64,000 nt of DNA, taken from the NCBI GenBank assembly GCA_021806225.1, contig JAJZXW010000033.1:1-64000 (forward strand), written 5' to 3'. Shown here piece by piece: positions 1 through 8,453 of this stretch (position 1 is its first letter; each line of letters starts with the position of its first letter). The stretch is from Nitrospirota bacterium (GTDB taxonomy: Bacteria; Nitrospirota; Leptospirillia; Leptospirillales; Leptospirillaceae). The notes beneath the pieces are model-generated. The model had not been told where the DNA came from and made no database searches. It was given only the letters and a program-made list of their open reading frames with translations. Made by a program: the position numbers and the translations under genes.

Positions 1-34
1 CGAAAAATATTCTCGGGGCTGGGCAAGCCCGTAG

Positions 35-1042
35 CGCCTGTTCGGAGGCGAAAACCTCCGAGTCGGCGGCCTGACCTTTCAGGCCCGCCGATCCATCCCC
101 GTTTTCAGTCCGGGGAGTTGGCAGGAAGGAATCCCCTTCGTTCACGGAGGGGAGGACGTCAACCGGATGATTGGAATTCATGCCCTGAGGCAGGCGCGGA
201 TTCTTCGGGAGCGGCTGCTCCGGTCGGGACGCTTCCTGAGGGTTTCGATCAATATCGGCGCCAGCCATTTCCTTCATGAGGAATTCCTGTCCAATGTGGA
301 GGAATCGGTCGGTGGGGCCGGAGGGGAGGGGCTGGTCCTTGAGGTCACGGAAAGCGCCGCCCTTGAGGACATGCATCGGACGACTCGCCTGGTGGAGGAA
401 TTGAAACGCCGCGGATTCGGGGCATCCCTCGACGACTTCGGAACGGGATACTCTTCCCTCCATTATGCGGCCGATCTCTCGATGACGGAGATCAAGCTCG
501 ATTCCTATTTTCTCCGACGCTTCCGGAGCTACACCAATGCCTTCGCCGTTGTGGGCTCGACCCTTTTGCTGGCCGATCTTTCGGGAAGCCGTCTTGTGGG
601 AGAAGGTCTCGAATTTCCCGAGGACCTCGCGCTCTGGCTTCGCATGGGAGGCCGTCTGATCCAGGGGTATCTTCTCGCCAGACCCATGCCGGAGGAGGAG
701 CTTCTTTCCTGGCTCGGCCGTCCCCTGCCACCGGAGCTCGCGACTGCCTCCCCGGTCTATCCGGTCGAAGATCTTCCCTTTCTCGAATACGCCTTCCGCC
801 CCTCCTCTTCCTACGAGGAAATGGACCACCGCCAGGCCGACTGTCCGCTGGACCTCTGGTTCGCCCAGCGCGGTGTTCTTTACTGTCACCTTCCTTCCTG
901 GAGCGAGGCCAGGGACTCCCATAGACAGATGCACATTTCGGGGGCACTCTCCCTCAATGTCACAGAGAGGTTCGTGCGGGCGATCGGAAACCTTCGGGAC
1001 GAGATGGACGCCTACCGGCTCACGTTCGGTCCTTCTGCCTGA
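35..1042 (+). CDS. EAL-domain c-di-GMP phosphodiesterase-like protein with CZB-like C-terminal domain; N-terminus missing or frameshifted (in-frame TAG at 32-34)
   Basis: Motifs LEVTESAAL, SLDDFGTGYSSL, EIKLD, VGEGLE, QGYLLARPMP; C-terminus ADCPLDLWF...LPSWSEARDSHRQMH. Confidence 0.7.
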   Translation, partial: RLFGGENLRVGGLTFQARRSIPVFSPGSWQEGIPFVHGGEDVNRMIGIHALRQARILRERLLRSGRFLRVSINIGASHFLHEEFLSNVEESVGGAGGEGLVLEVTESAALEDMHRTTRLVEELKRRGFGASLDDFGTGYSSLHYAADLSMTEIKLDSYFLRRFRSYTNAFAVVGSTLLLADLSGSRLVGEGLEFPEDLALWLRMGGRLIQGYLLARPMPEEELLSWLGRPLPPELATASPVYPVEDLPFLEYAFRPSSSYEEMDHRQADCPLDLWFAQRGVLYCHLPSWSEARDSHRQMHISGALSLNVTERFVRAIGNLRDEMDAYRLTFGPSA

Positions 1043-1087
1043 CCCTTTCTTGCAGACGCATCGCCCTCAGGTCTTTTTCCTGGCCGT

Positions 1088-1819
1088 TTACCGCGACAGG
1101 TAGCCGTAGAACATCTCGCTCCGGATGCGCGACTCCTCCACCAGGAACTGCCCAAGGAGAGTCTGGTGAAAGGCGTCGACCATGGCGGGCGGTCCGGACA
1201 GATAGAGGAGGGAGTCCTCCCCCGCCATCTCAAGAATCCGGGAAAGGCCCTCATTGATCCGCTCCTGACGGGAGCCTCCGACCGGGAGGCCTTCCTTGGT
1301 CAGGACAGGGACCCATGCGACGACTTCCTCCCGCACCCACTCCTGACATTCCGAAAGAAACGGCGTCTCGTCCACTGTCCGGTTTACCGTCATGAGAAAG
1401 ATCCTGAAAGGCGATTCCTTTCGCTTCTTGAGGCTTCGGACCATGCTCCGAAAGGGGGTGATCCCGATGCCACCCGCCAGAAAGACCAGATTCTTCGGTC
1501 CTTCTCCCCGCGGAAGAATGAAGTCCCCGCTTGCCTCCTCGATCAGGAAGGTCTGGCCGGGACGAGCGCCCTTCAGCGCTTTCTTGAAGGGCGAGCCCGG
1601 AGTCAGTCGTGTGGCGATTGAAACGGTAGGGAGCTCCTCCGGGGCGCTGCAGAGGGAGAAGGTCCGGCTCCGGTCGTCCAGGGGGTGGTCGGGAGGGAAA
1701 GAGAAAAGGGATGCTTGGCCGGCTTCGAAGGTGAAGGCGGAGTCTGATATCTCGAACTCGGCCCAAAGAGTCCCGGCGGCAACCGGAACAGTTCGGAGGA
1801 GGCGGGCGGAAAACTCCAT
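1088..1819 (-). CDS. FAD/NAD(P)-binding (ferredoxin reductase-like) oxidoreductase
   Basis: FNR-type motifs RTFSLCSAPEE, LVFLAGGIGITPFRSM, LYLSGPPAMVDAF. Confidence 0.85.
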   Translation of the reverse strand: MEFSARLLRTVPVAAGTLWAEFEISDSAFTFEAGQASLFSFPPDHPLDDRSRTFSLCSAPEELPTVSIATRLTPGSPFKKALKGARPGQTFLIEEASGDFILPRGEGPKNLVFLAGGIGITPFRSMVRSLKKRKESPFRIFLMTVNRTVDETPFLSECQEWVREEVVAWVPVLTKEGLPVGGSRQERINEGLSRILEMAGEDSLLYLSGPPAMVDAFHQTLLGQFLVEESRIRSEMFYGYLSR

Positions 1820-1829
1820 AAGGGTCCTT

Positions 1830-4553
1830 TCAGTCGTCGGTCCAGGAATGGATCTGCCCGGCCGGATGAGTGAAGTGCTTCCCGAAGAGGGCTTCCAATG
1901 CCGTCGGAGGGAGAGGCCGGCTGGAGAAAAAGCCCTGGATCCGGTCGCACTGGTGCTTTTCCAGATAATCCCACTCCTCGGCGCTCTCCACGCCTTCGGC
2001 CGTGGTGGTAAAGTCCAGGCGCTTGCCCAGACCGATGATCGTCCGGACGAGTTCGGAGCGTTTGAGGTCGGAGAAAAGGTTGGTGACGAGCGAGCGGTCG
2101 ATCTTGACCTCGGCGATGGGATAGGTGGTGAGGTAGGAAAGTGCCGTAGCCCCGGTTCCGAAGTCGTCGATGGAGATCCGGATGGCCTGGCGGTGAAGCG
2201 ATTCTACCACCGAAAAGAAATTCTCGGAATCCTTGATCACCTCCGACTCGGTGATCTCGAGGAGGAGGACCTCCGGGGGAACCCCCACCTTGTCGAGGAT
2301 GGAGAGCACTTCCTCGACGAATCCCTCCCGGACGAAGTGCTGATAGGAGATGTTGACCGATACGGATATCCGGTTACCGTCGGTCCTCCATCGCTTGGCC
2401 TGTTCCATGGCCATCCGGAGCACGGTATTGCCGATCGGGACGATGAGCCCTGTCCGCTCGGCCAGGGGAATGAAGTCGGCCGGAGAGACGCGTCCGGCGT
2501 CGGGGGACTCCCATCGCACCAGGGCTTCCGCGCCGACGACCTTGCCCGACTGGGTCTCGATCTGGGGCTGATATTCGAGAAAAAATTCCCCCCGAAGAAG
2601 CGCCTGTTTGAGGGCCTGCTCGAGCTGGAGATCACGGAGGGAGGACGAGGACATGGCCTCCTCGAAGAAGCGGATGCGGTTCCTTCCCGCTTCCTTGGCC
2701 CGGTTGAGGGCAATGTCCGAATTTTTGACCAGATCTTCGGGGGATTCGCCGTCCCGGGGGAAAAGGGCCACTCCCATGCTCGCGGTCAGGGCGATCTCCT
2801 GTCCTGCCACCTCGAAGGGGTTGTCCAGACTCCTGAGCAGACGGTCGCAAAAGAGGGAGACATCCTTCTCCGTCGGGCATTCGGTCAGCATTACGAGAAA
2901 TTCGTCTCCCCCGATACGGGCCAGGGTGTCGTTTGGTGACAGGAGCCCGGAGAAGCGCCGGGAAAGGGCCTGGAGAAGCTCGTTTCCCGCCCCGTGGCCC
3001 AAAGAGTCGTTGATCCGCTTAAAAAGGTCGATGTCGACCATCCCGATGGCCAGGATGCGGCGATTGTTTCTGGCCCAGGGGAGAAGGGTGGCCAGGCGGT
3101 CCTGGAAAAGGCTCTGGTTCGGGAGATGGGTGAGGGTGTCCCGGTATGTCAGGTTCCAGATCATCTCCTGGGCCCGCCGCCGCTCGGTGTTTTCCTGAAA
3201 GACCATGACCACCCCGGTGAGAAGTCCGTCCCGGCTGTGGATGGGGGCCGCCGAATCGGAGATCGAGGTGATGCGTCCGCTCCGGCTGATCAGGGCGGTG
3301 TGGTTTGCAAGCCCCACAACGATGTCGTTCTTCAGGACCCGGTCGATCGGAACCTCCACTCGTTCCCCGGTCTTTTCGTTGAGGATCCGGAAGATCTCGT
3401 AGACGGGGCGTCCCAGGGCTTCCTCGACCCCGTATCCCGTGAGGCGTTCGGCGACCTGGTTGATGAAGGTGACCGTTCCGGAGACGTCGGTGGCGATGAC
3501 GCCGTCCCCGATGGATGCAAGCGTCGTCCGGAGCCACTCCCCCTGAGCTTCGAGCGCCAGTTCTGCGTTCTTGAGGCGCGAGACGTCGCTCCCTTTCCAT
3601 TCGAGGTACCGGGATCGCCGGCCGATCCGGGTCGGGGTCATCTGGGCCATGAGCCAGGTCAGGGCGGGAAGGGACGGATCGCGGAAGGGAAGGAGATGCT
3701 GGCGGGGTGCACCGGGGTCCGCGAGGAAGGCCTCCCATTCAAGGGCGGCCTCTCCGAGGGACGGACTTTCCCGGAGGAGGTCCGCCAGGGGGATCGCATC
3801 GCATCCGGAGTGGTTCCTGCAAAAGAGATCCCGGAAGCGGCGGTTCGCAAAAAGAATTCTCCCCCGAAGATCGGTCAGGACGATCATCTCCTCCGAGTCT
3901 TCCGCGGCGAAGTCGAGCAGGACCTGGTGGGTGTGGCGCCGGGAGGTCGAGAAAAACAGGATCGCGCCGGCGTAAAGAACGGTCAGGAAACCCTGGAGAA
4001 GGATGAGAATCGAGCGGGTCCGGTAAAGGGAGGCCAGACGAAGAGTCTCCCTCCGGAGCTGTTTGTCTATTTCGTAGGAGAAGGAAACGATCCGGAAGCT
4101 CAGTCGGCGGTAGTCCCTGGAAAGAGGATCCGATAGAGAAGGGGGCCTTCCGGAAAAATTTCGGGTCAGACTGAAGAAATAGCGGTCGCATCCCCGAGCG
4201 ACATCGGTGAGGGAGCGTCGCATTTCCAGAGAAAGGAACGGTCTTCTGCGGTCCAGATCGGAGAGGACCGCCCGGGCCTGGAGGGACAATCCCAATACGT
4301 AGCGTTCGGATTCTGGCTCTTTTTTCAGGATGGCGGCCAGGAAGGCCGCATGAATGGCCCGGTCGAGGGAGGTCATGTCGAATCCCAGGGCTTCTGTGGC
4401 GTGGACCGCCTCCGCGACCCTTTTTTCGGCCATGTGGTTCCGGGCAAAGAAGAGGAACAGCGGAGCGGAAACGCCCAGGAAAAGGAGCGTCGCCAGCAGC
4501 ACGGGAAGCGCGAGGAGGAGCTCCCGCCATGATCGGGGGAAGGAATGTGTCAT
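1830..4553 (-). CDS. Membrane-anchored PAS-GGDEF-EAL diguanylate cyclase/phosphodiesterase
   Basis: N-terminal TM segments, PAS (TLASIGDGVIATDVSGTVTFINQVAERLTGY), GGDEF (ARIGGDEFLVML), EAL (GAEALVRWESP, DDFGTGATAL). Confidence 0.93.
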   Translation of the reverse strand: MTHSFPRSWRELLLALPVLLATLLFLGVSAPLFLFFARNHMAEKRVAEAVHATEALGFDMTSLDRAIHAAFLAAILKKEPESERYVLGLSLQARAVLSDLDRRRPFLSLEMRRSLTDVARGCDRYFFSLTRNFSGRPPSLSDPLSRDYRRLSFRIVSFSYEIDKQLRRETLRLASLYRTRSILILLQGFLTVLYAGAILFFSTSRRHTHQVLLDFAAEDSEEMIVLTDLRGRILFANRRFRDLFCRNHSGCDAIPLADLLRESPSLGEAALEWEAFLADPGAPRQHLLPFRDPSLPALTWLMAQMTPTRIGRRSRYLEWKGSDVSRLKNAELALEAQGEWLRTTLASIGDGVIATDVSGTVTFINQVAERLTGYGVEEALGRPVYEIFRILNEKTGERVEVPIDRVLKNDIVVGLANHTALISRSGRITSISDSAAPIHSRDGLLTGVVMVFQENTERRRAQEMIWNLTYRDTLTHLPNQSLFQDRLATLLPWARNNRRILAIGMVDIDLFKRINDSLGHGAGNELLQALSRRFSGLLSPNDTLARIGGDEFLVMLTECPTEKDVSLFCDRLLRSLDNPFEVAGQEIALTASMGVALFPRDGESPEDLVKNSDIALNRAKEAGRNRIRFFEEAMSSSSLRDLQLEQALKQALLRGEFFLEYQPQIETQSGKVVGAEALVRWESPDAGRVSPADFIPLAERTGLIVPIGNTVLRMAMEQAKRWRTDGNRISVSVNISYQHFVREGFVEEVLSILDKVGVPPEVLLLEITESEVIKDSENFFSVVESLHRQAIRISIDDFGTGATALSYLTTYPIAEVKIDRSLVTNLFSDLKRSELVRTIIGLGKRLDFTTTAEGVESAEEWDYLEKHQCDRIQGFFSSRPLPPTALEALFGKHFTHPAGQIHSWTDD

Positions 4554-4789
4554 GGGCGTTCCTTGCCGGACGGACCCGCGTGGATCGGGAATGATTTTTC
4601 CAGGTCGATGCCGCTGGAATATGAGAAAACCATAAGCTTAATTTTTGTCAATGTCAAGGATCCCTTATGGACCAAATATTTTGTCGTTTGCAGAGCCGGT
4701 CCCTTGACCGACTCCGATGAGGGGGGTATGGTTATAAGAATCGTTCCTCATTCTTTTGGGTCCTGACGGAGGTTGGTCGGTCGGGGACG

Positions 4790-6283
4790 GTGCTTACGCT
4801 TCCCGACAGGGTTGCAGAAGGGAGCGATGCTGTGAAGGTTCTTCTGGTCTCGGCCAACCGCGAACACTTTCCTGATCCTGTTTTTCCCCTGGGGGCGGCC
4901 TACGCGGCGGCTGCGATCCGGAGTGTCGGCCATCGGGTCGTTGCCCTGGACCTCGCCTTCCTGACCGATCCCGAAAAAGCCCTGAGAGAGTCGATCCTGA
5001 GGGAAAAGGCCGACATACTCGCCTTCTCCCTCAGGAACCTCGACAATGCGGCCTATCCCCTGACGCGATTCTATCTCCCGGACTATCGGGCTCTCCTCAG
5101 GATCGCCCGTGAAACGATCGTCCAGACCGCACGTCCGAAGATTCCCGTCGTGGTGGGGGGATCGGCTGTCGGGCTCATGCCCGTCCCCCTTGTGAAGAGC
5201 CTCGAGGCCGACTACGGGGTGGCAGGTGAGTCGGAGGAGGCTTTCCCGGCGCTCCTCGAAGCCATCGAAAAGGGATGCGACCCTTTGGGAATCCCGGGTA
5301 TCGTCGGGGCAAAGGAGAGCGGGGGAGCGGTCACTCCTCTTCCTTTTCCGGATTCCCCTGTCACTCCCGTTGTGGAAGGAGGGATCTGGACCCGTCTTCG
5401 TCCGGCCCGGGACCTCTTTGACCTTCCGCGCTACATGAGGGTGGGGGGGATGGCCAATATCCAGACCAAGAGGGGATGCGTCTTCCGGTGCCGCTATTGC
5501 ACCTATCCCCTTCTCGAGGGACGGGAGCACCGTCTCCGGGATCCCGAGGCCGTCGCGGACGAAATCGAGGAGCTTGTCGAGCGGGACAGGGTGCGTTCGT
5601 TTTTTTTCGTCGACAGCGTCTTCAATCTGCCTGCCTCCCATGCGGAGGGAGTCTCCCGGGCCCTGATCCGCCGGAAAATCCGGATACGCTGGTCGGCCTA
5701 TGCCTCCCCCGCGGGACTCACCCGGGGCCTTCTGGAGACGATGGCGGCGGCAGGATGCGACGGTCTCGAGGTGGGAAGCGATTCCGCGGACGGAACAACT
5801 CTTGAGACCCTGGGAAAGGGTTTTTCCGTCGATCGGATCCTCGAAGTGGCCGAGGACTGTCGCAAGGTCGGGATACCTCTCTGCCACAGCCTTATCTTCG
5901 GGGGGCCGGGAGAGACGCCCGAAACGGTCCGACGCACCTGCCAGCTGATCGACGGAACGCGTCCGATGGCGGTGGTGGCCATGGCCGGGGTCCGTCTCTA
6001 TCCCGGCACGCCTCTGGGAGACTGGGCCCTCTCCTCGGGTCTGGTGAAATCGGAGGAAGATTTCCTGGAGCCCCGATTTTTCATCGACCCGGCGGTTCGG
6101 TCTTTCCTGATCCCCTATCTCGAGGCCTTTTCCGCCGCCCGGGGAAACTGGATCCTTCCGGGGGTGGTGCCCCCCCTGGCCCCCATCACCCAACGGATCA
6201 TCCGGTTCATGGGGTACAGGAAGCCCCTTTGGCATCTTTTGAAATACGGAGTGTTCAAGAACCGGGTCTATCGGGACCGGTGA
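4790..6283 (+). CDS. B12-binding-domain radical SAM protein
   Basis: N-terminal cobalamin-binding-like fold (FPLGAAYAAAAIRSVGHRV), CxxxCxxC motif KRGCVFRCRYCTYP. Confidence 0.85.
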   Translation: MLTLPDRVAEGSDAVKVLLVSANREHFPDPVFPLGAAYAAAAIRSVGHRVVALDLAFLTDPEKALRESILREKADILAFSLRNLDNAAYPLTRFYLPDYRALLRIARETIVQTARPKIPVVVGGSAVGLMPVPLVKSLEADYGVAGESEEAFPALLEAIEKGCDPLGIPGIVGAKESGGAVTPLPFPDSPVTPVVEGGIWTRLRPARDLFDLPRYMRVGGMANIQTKRGCVFRCRYCTYPLLEGREHRLRDPEAVADEIEELVERDRVRSFFFVDSVFNLPASHAEGVSRALIRRKIRIRWSAYASPAGLTRGLLETMAAAGCDGLEVGSDSADGTTLETLGKGFSVDRILEVAEDCRKVGIPLCHSLIFGGPGETPETVRRTCQLIDGTRPMAVVAMAGVRLYPGTPLGDWALSSGLVKSEEDFLEPRFFIDPAVRSFLIPYLEAFSAARGNWILPGVVPPLAPITQRIIRFMGYRKPLWHLLKYGVFKNRVYRDR

Positions 6284-6383
6284 CAGGATCCTGCCGCCGA
6301 AAAGCGAACCATCGGCGCCGTGATCCCCTGACGAGGAGGGACGATCCGAAGGGATACGCCCATCAAGAACGAAGGAGTCGCTC

Positions 6384-7046
6384 ATGGAAGACACCGCAAA
6401 ACAGGCTGCCGCGACATTGCTGCAGGTTTACGCCGACATCGACCTCCTGGCGCTCGAACTCTGCAGCGACCGCCTCCCCTTTGCCCCCACGGCCGAGGCC
6501 CGAAAGGAACTGATGCGCCAGATCGGGGAGGAGGTCATCCATTTTTCCCTGCAGGAACGGACGCTGGAGCGGCTCGGTCGGCCGTTCCTGCCCGTCATTG
6601 ACCTTTCTCGGCGAGAGGAGATCAAGGCCTGGTTTTCCGGTCTCGGCTGGTACGAATTTCTGGCGGGCCTCCAGCTGGGGATCGAGGGGATCGGGATTGC
6701 GGTCGTGGAACGGGTGTCTGAGCAGGCGGGCCCCCTCGTCAGGGAGTCCCTCCGGATTCCGATCGCCGACGAACTTCGTCAGTCTTCTTTCGGGGTCCAG
6801 GAGTGGCAGGCCCTGATCTCCCGCTCCACGCCCGTCGAACGGGAGGATTTGCGTCGCCGCATTCTTGGGATTTTCGAACAGGTCTACCTTCTGGCTGAAA
6901 AGTCCCTGCCCGTGCCCTTCGAAGAATGCTGGAACAGTCTGGGGCTCACCAAGGAGGATCTTTGGGAAACCGTCCGGGGGCGGACCCGAGGCATTCTCGC
7001 CAAGGTGGGGTTCGATCCCGGCCTACCCGCCTCCTTCGTGGCGTAG
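6384..7046 (+). CDS. Hypothetical protein, possibly ferritin-like/diiron carboxylate superfamily
   Basis: 220 aa ORF; EEVIHF (ExxH) and ADELRQSSFG resembling the DExRHxxFG motif. Confidence 0.6.
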   Translation: MEDTAKQAAATLLQVYADIDLLALELCSDRLPFAPTAEARKELMRQIGEEVIHFSLQERTLERLGRPFLPVIDLSRREEIKAWFSGLGWYEFLAGLQLGIEGIGIAVVERVSEQAGPLVRESLRIPIADELRQSSFGVQEWQALISRSTPVEREDLRRRILGIFEQVYLLAEKSLPVPFEECWNSLGLTKEDLWETVRGRTRGILAKVGFDPGLPASFVA

Positions 7047-7107
7047 ATCCGGGTTCAGCGGGAGCGATGGAATCGACGCTTCCGAGATTCTCCACACTCA
7101 ATTTCCC

Positions 7108-7135
7108 AAAGGGGCGCTCGGGCGCCCTTTTTTTT
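7108..7135 (+). terminator. Rho-independent terminator after the 6384-7046 CDS
   Basis: AAAGGGGCGC TCG GGCGCCC TTTTTTTT. Confidence 0.8.
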
Positions 7136-7172
7136 GGGGAGGAATGGGGGTTCCGCCACCCTGTCGGGGACG

Positions 7173-8453
7173 TCAGCGGAGAAGGAGGGAGTAAAGAAGG
7201 GAGAGAAGGAATGCCGTCAGGAGCCAGAGAAAGGCGGGAAGGACGTTCCGGTTTCTGGCAAGTGAGAGGGCATACAGCCCGTTGACCAGGTTGTTGCTTC
7301 CGGAGGCGAGGATGATCGCCCCTTCCAGGGCCCCTTTGGGGACATGGAAGTTCCCGGCAAGGAGAGAGAGGATGAAAGGGGTGATGTCGGTAAAGCCTAC
7401 GGCGATGGAAAGGAGGGGAAGCGCTTCTGCCCCGAAACGGCCGAGAATCAGATGGGTGATCGCCGCGAAGAAGACGAAGGCGCCGGCGAAAAGGACCGCT
7501 GTCCGGACTTCGAGAGGATGTGTGGCCTTCACGGTGGGGGGAAGGGCCTCCGCGGGTGGCTTCAGGAATCGACTGAAGGTGCGGGTTCCCCATGCCGCTC
7601 CCAGGGAAAGGAGCAACAGGCCCCCGTAGGGCAGAAGAAGAGGAAGGGAGACAGTGCCGGGTCCCAGGGCCAGGACGAGAATGGCCATACGGATATACAT
7701 CATGGTCGAGGCCAGGATGATTGCCGAGGAGGTGAGGGGATCGGACTGGTCCCGGTCCTTCCTCGCCAGGACGATGGTGGCGACGGTGCTCGAGTAGAGG
7801 CCACCGAGGGTCCCGGTCAGGAGAATCCCCCGGTGAGGGAAAAAGTAGGTGCGTGCCAGGTAGGAGAGGTAGGAAATCCCCGACACCATGACCACCGCCA
7901 GCCACACCTGGGTGTAGGTGACGGGGATGGCCTCTCCGATCGGACGCTCCGGCAGGAAGGGGAGAATGATGCCGGCCATGATGAGGAACTTGGCCAGGGT
8001 GACGACCTCGGTCGCGGTCACGGCGTCGGAAAATTTCCGGATGCCGTGGCTCTCTCCCAGGATGAGAAGGATGACCACCACATAGACCATGATGAACCAG
8101 AGGGGCTCCCGAAGGGCGATGGGTCCCATGGCGTAGGTGAGGATGGCCATCATCGGAGGAATGAGGGACGGATTCTTTTCCTGGCGGGAGCGGTAGTGGA
8201 CCAGGAGAAAGGCGGAAAGCGCCAGAAAGCCTGCGATATAGAGCATCCCCGATGGGTCGAGGATCGAGAAGACGAAGCCGGCGATGCCGGAGAGGGTGAG
8301 CGTCCGGGTGGTCCCGAAACCCAGGTCCTCTTCGTTCGTTCGACGGTAGCTGTGGAGCTCGAGGCCGATGACGAAACTGAAGAGGACGGTCAGGATGAAG
8401 GTCAGAAAGAGGGGAGGGAGAATGGAAGTGATTGTCACAGGAGACTCGCCCAT
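7173..8453 (-). CDS. MgtC/SapB family, DUF4010-type membrane protein
   Basis: Polytopic membrane protein; N-terminal IGLELHSYR...FGTTRTLTLSGIAGF typical of MgtC/DUF4010. Confidence 0.8.
   Translation of the reverse strand: MGESPVTITSILPPLFLTFILTVLFSFVIGLELHSYRRTNEEDLGFGTTRTLTLSGIAGFVFSILDPSGMLYIAGFLALSAFLLVHYRSRQEKNPSLIPPMMAILTYAMGPIALREPLWFIMVYVVVILLILGESHGIRKFSDAVTATEVVTLAKFLIMAGIILPFLPERPIGEAIPVTYTQVWLAVVMVSGISYLSYLARTYFFPHRGILLTGTLGGLYSSTVATIVLARKDRDQSDPLTSSAIILASTMMYIRMAILVLALGPGTVSLPLLLPYGGLLLLSLGAAWGTRTFSRFLKPPAEALPPTVKATHPLEVRTAVLFAGAFVFFAAITHLILGRFGAEALPLLSIAVGFTDITPFILSLLAGNFHVPKGALEGAIILASGSNNLVNGLYALSLARNRNVLPAFLWLLTAFLLSLLYSLLLR

Noticed and set aside
1392-2939. Long + strand ORF (515 aa)
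   Set aside because: Antisense to the oxidoreductase and the GGDEF/EAL gene; low-complexity Gly/Asp/Arg-rich translation typical of shadow ORFs in GC-rich DNA.
4748-6394. Minus ORF of 548 aa
   Set aside because: Shadow of the B12 radical SAM gene; composition lacks protein-like motifs.
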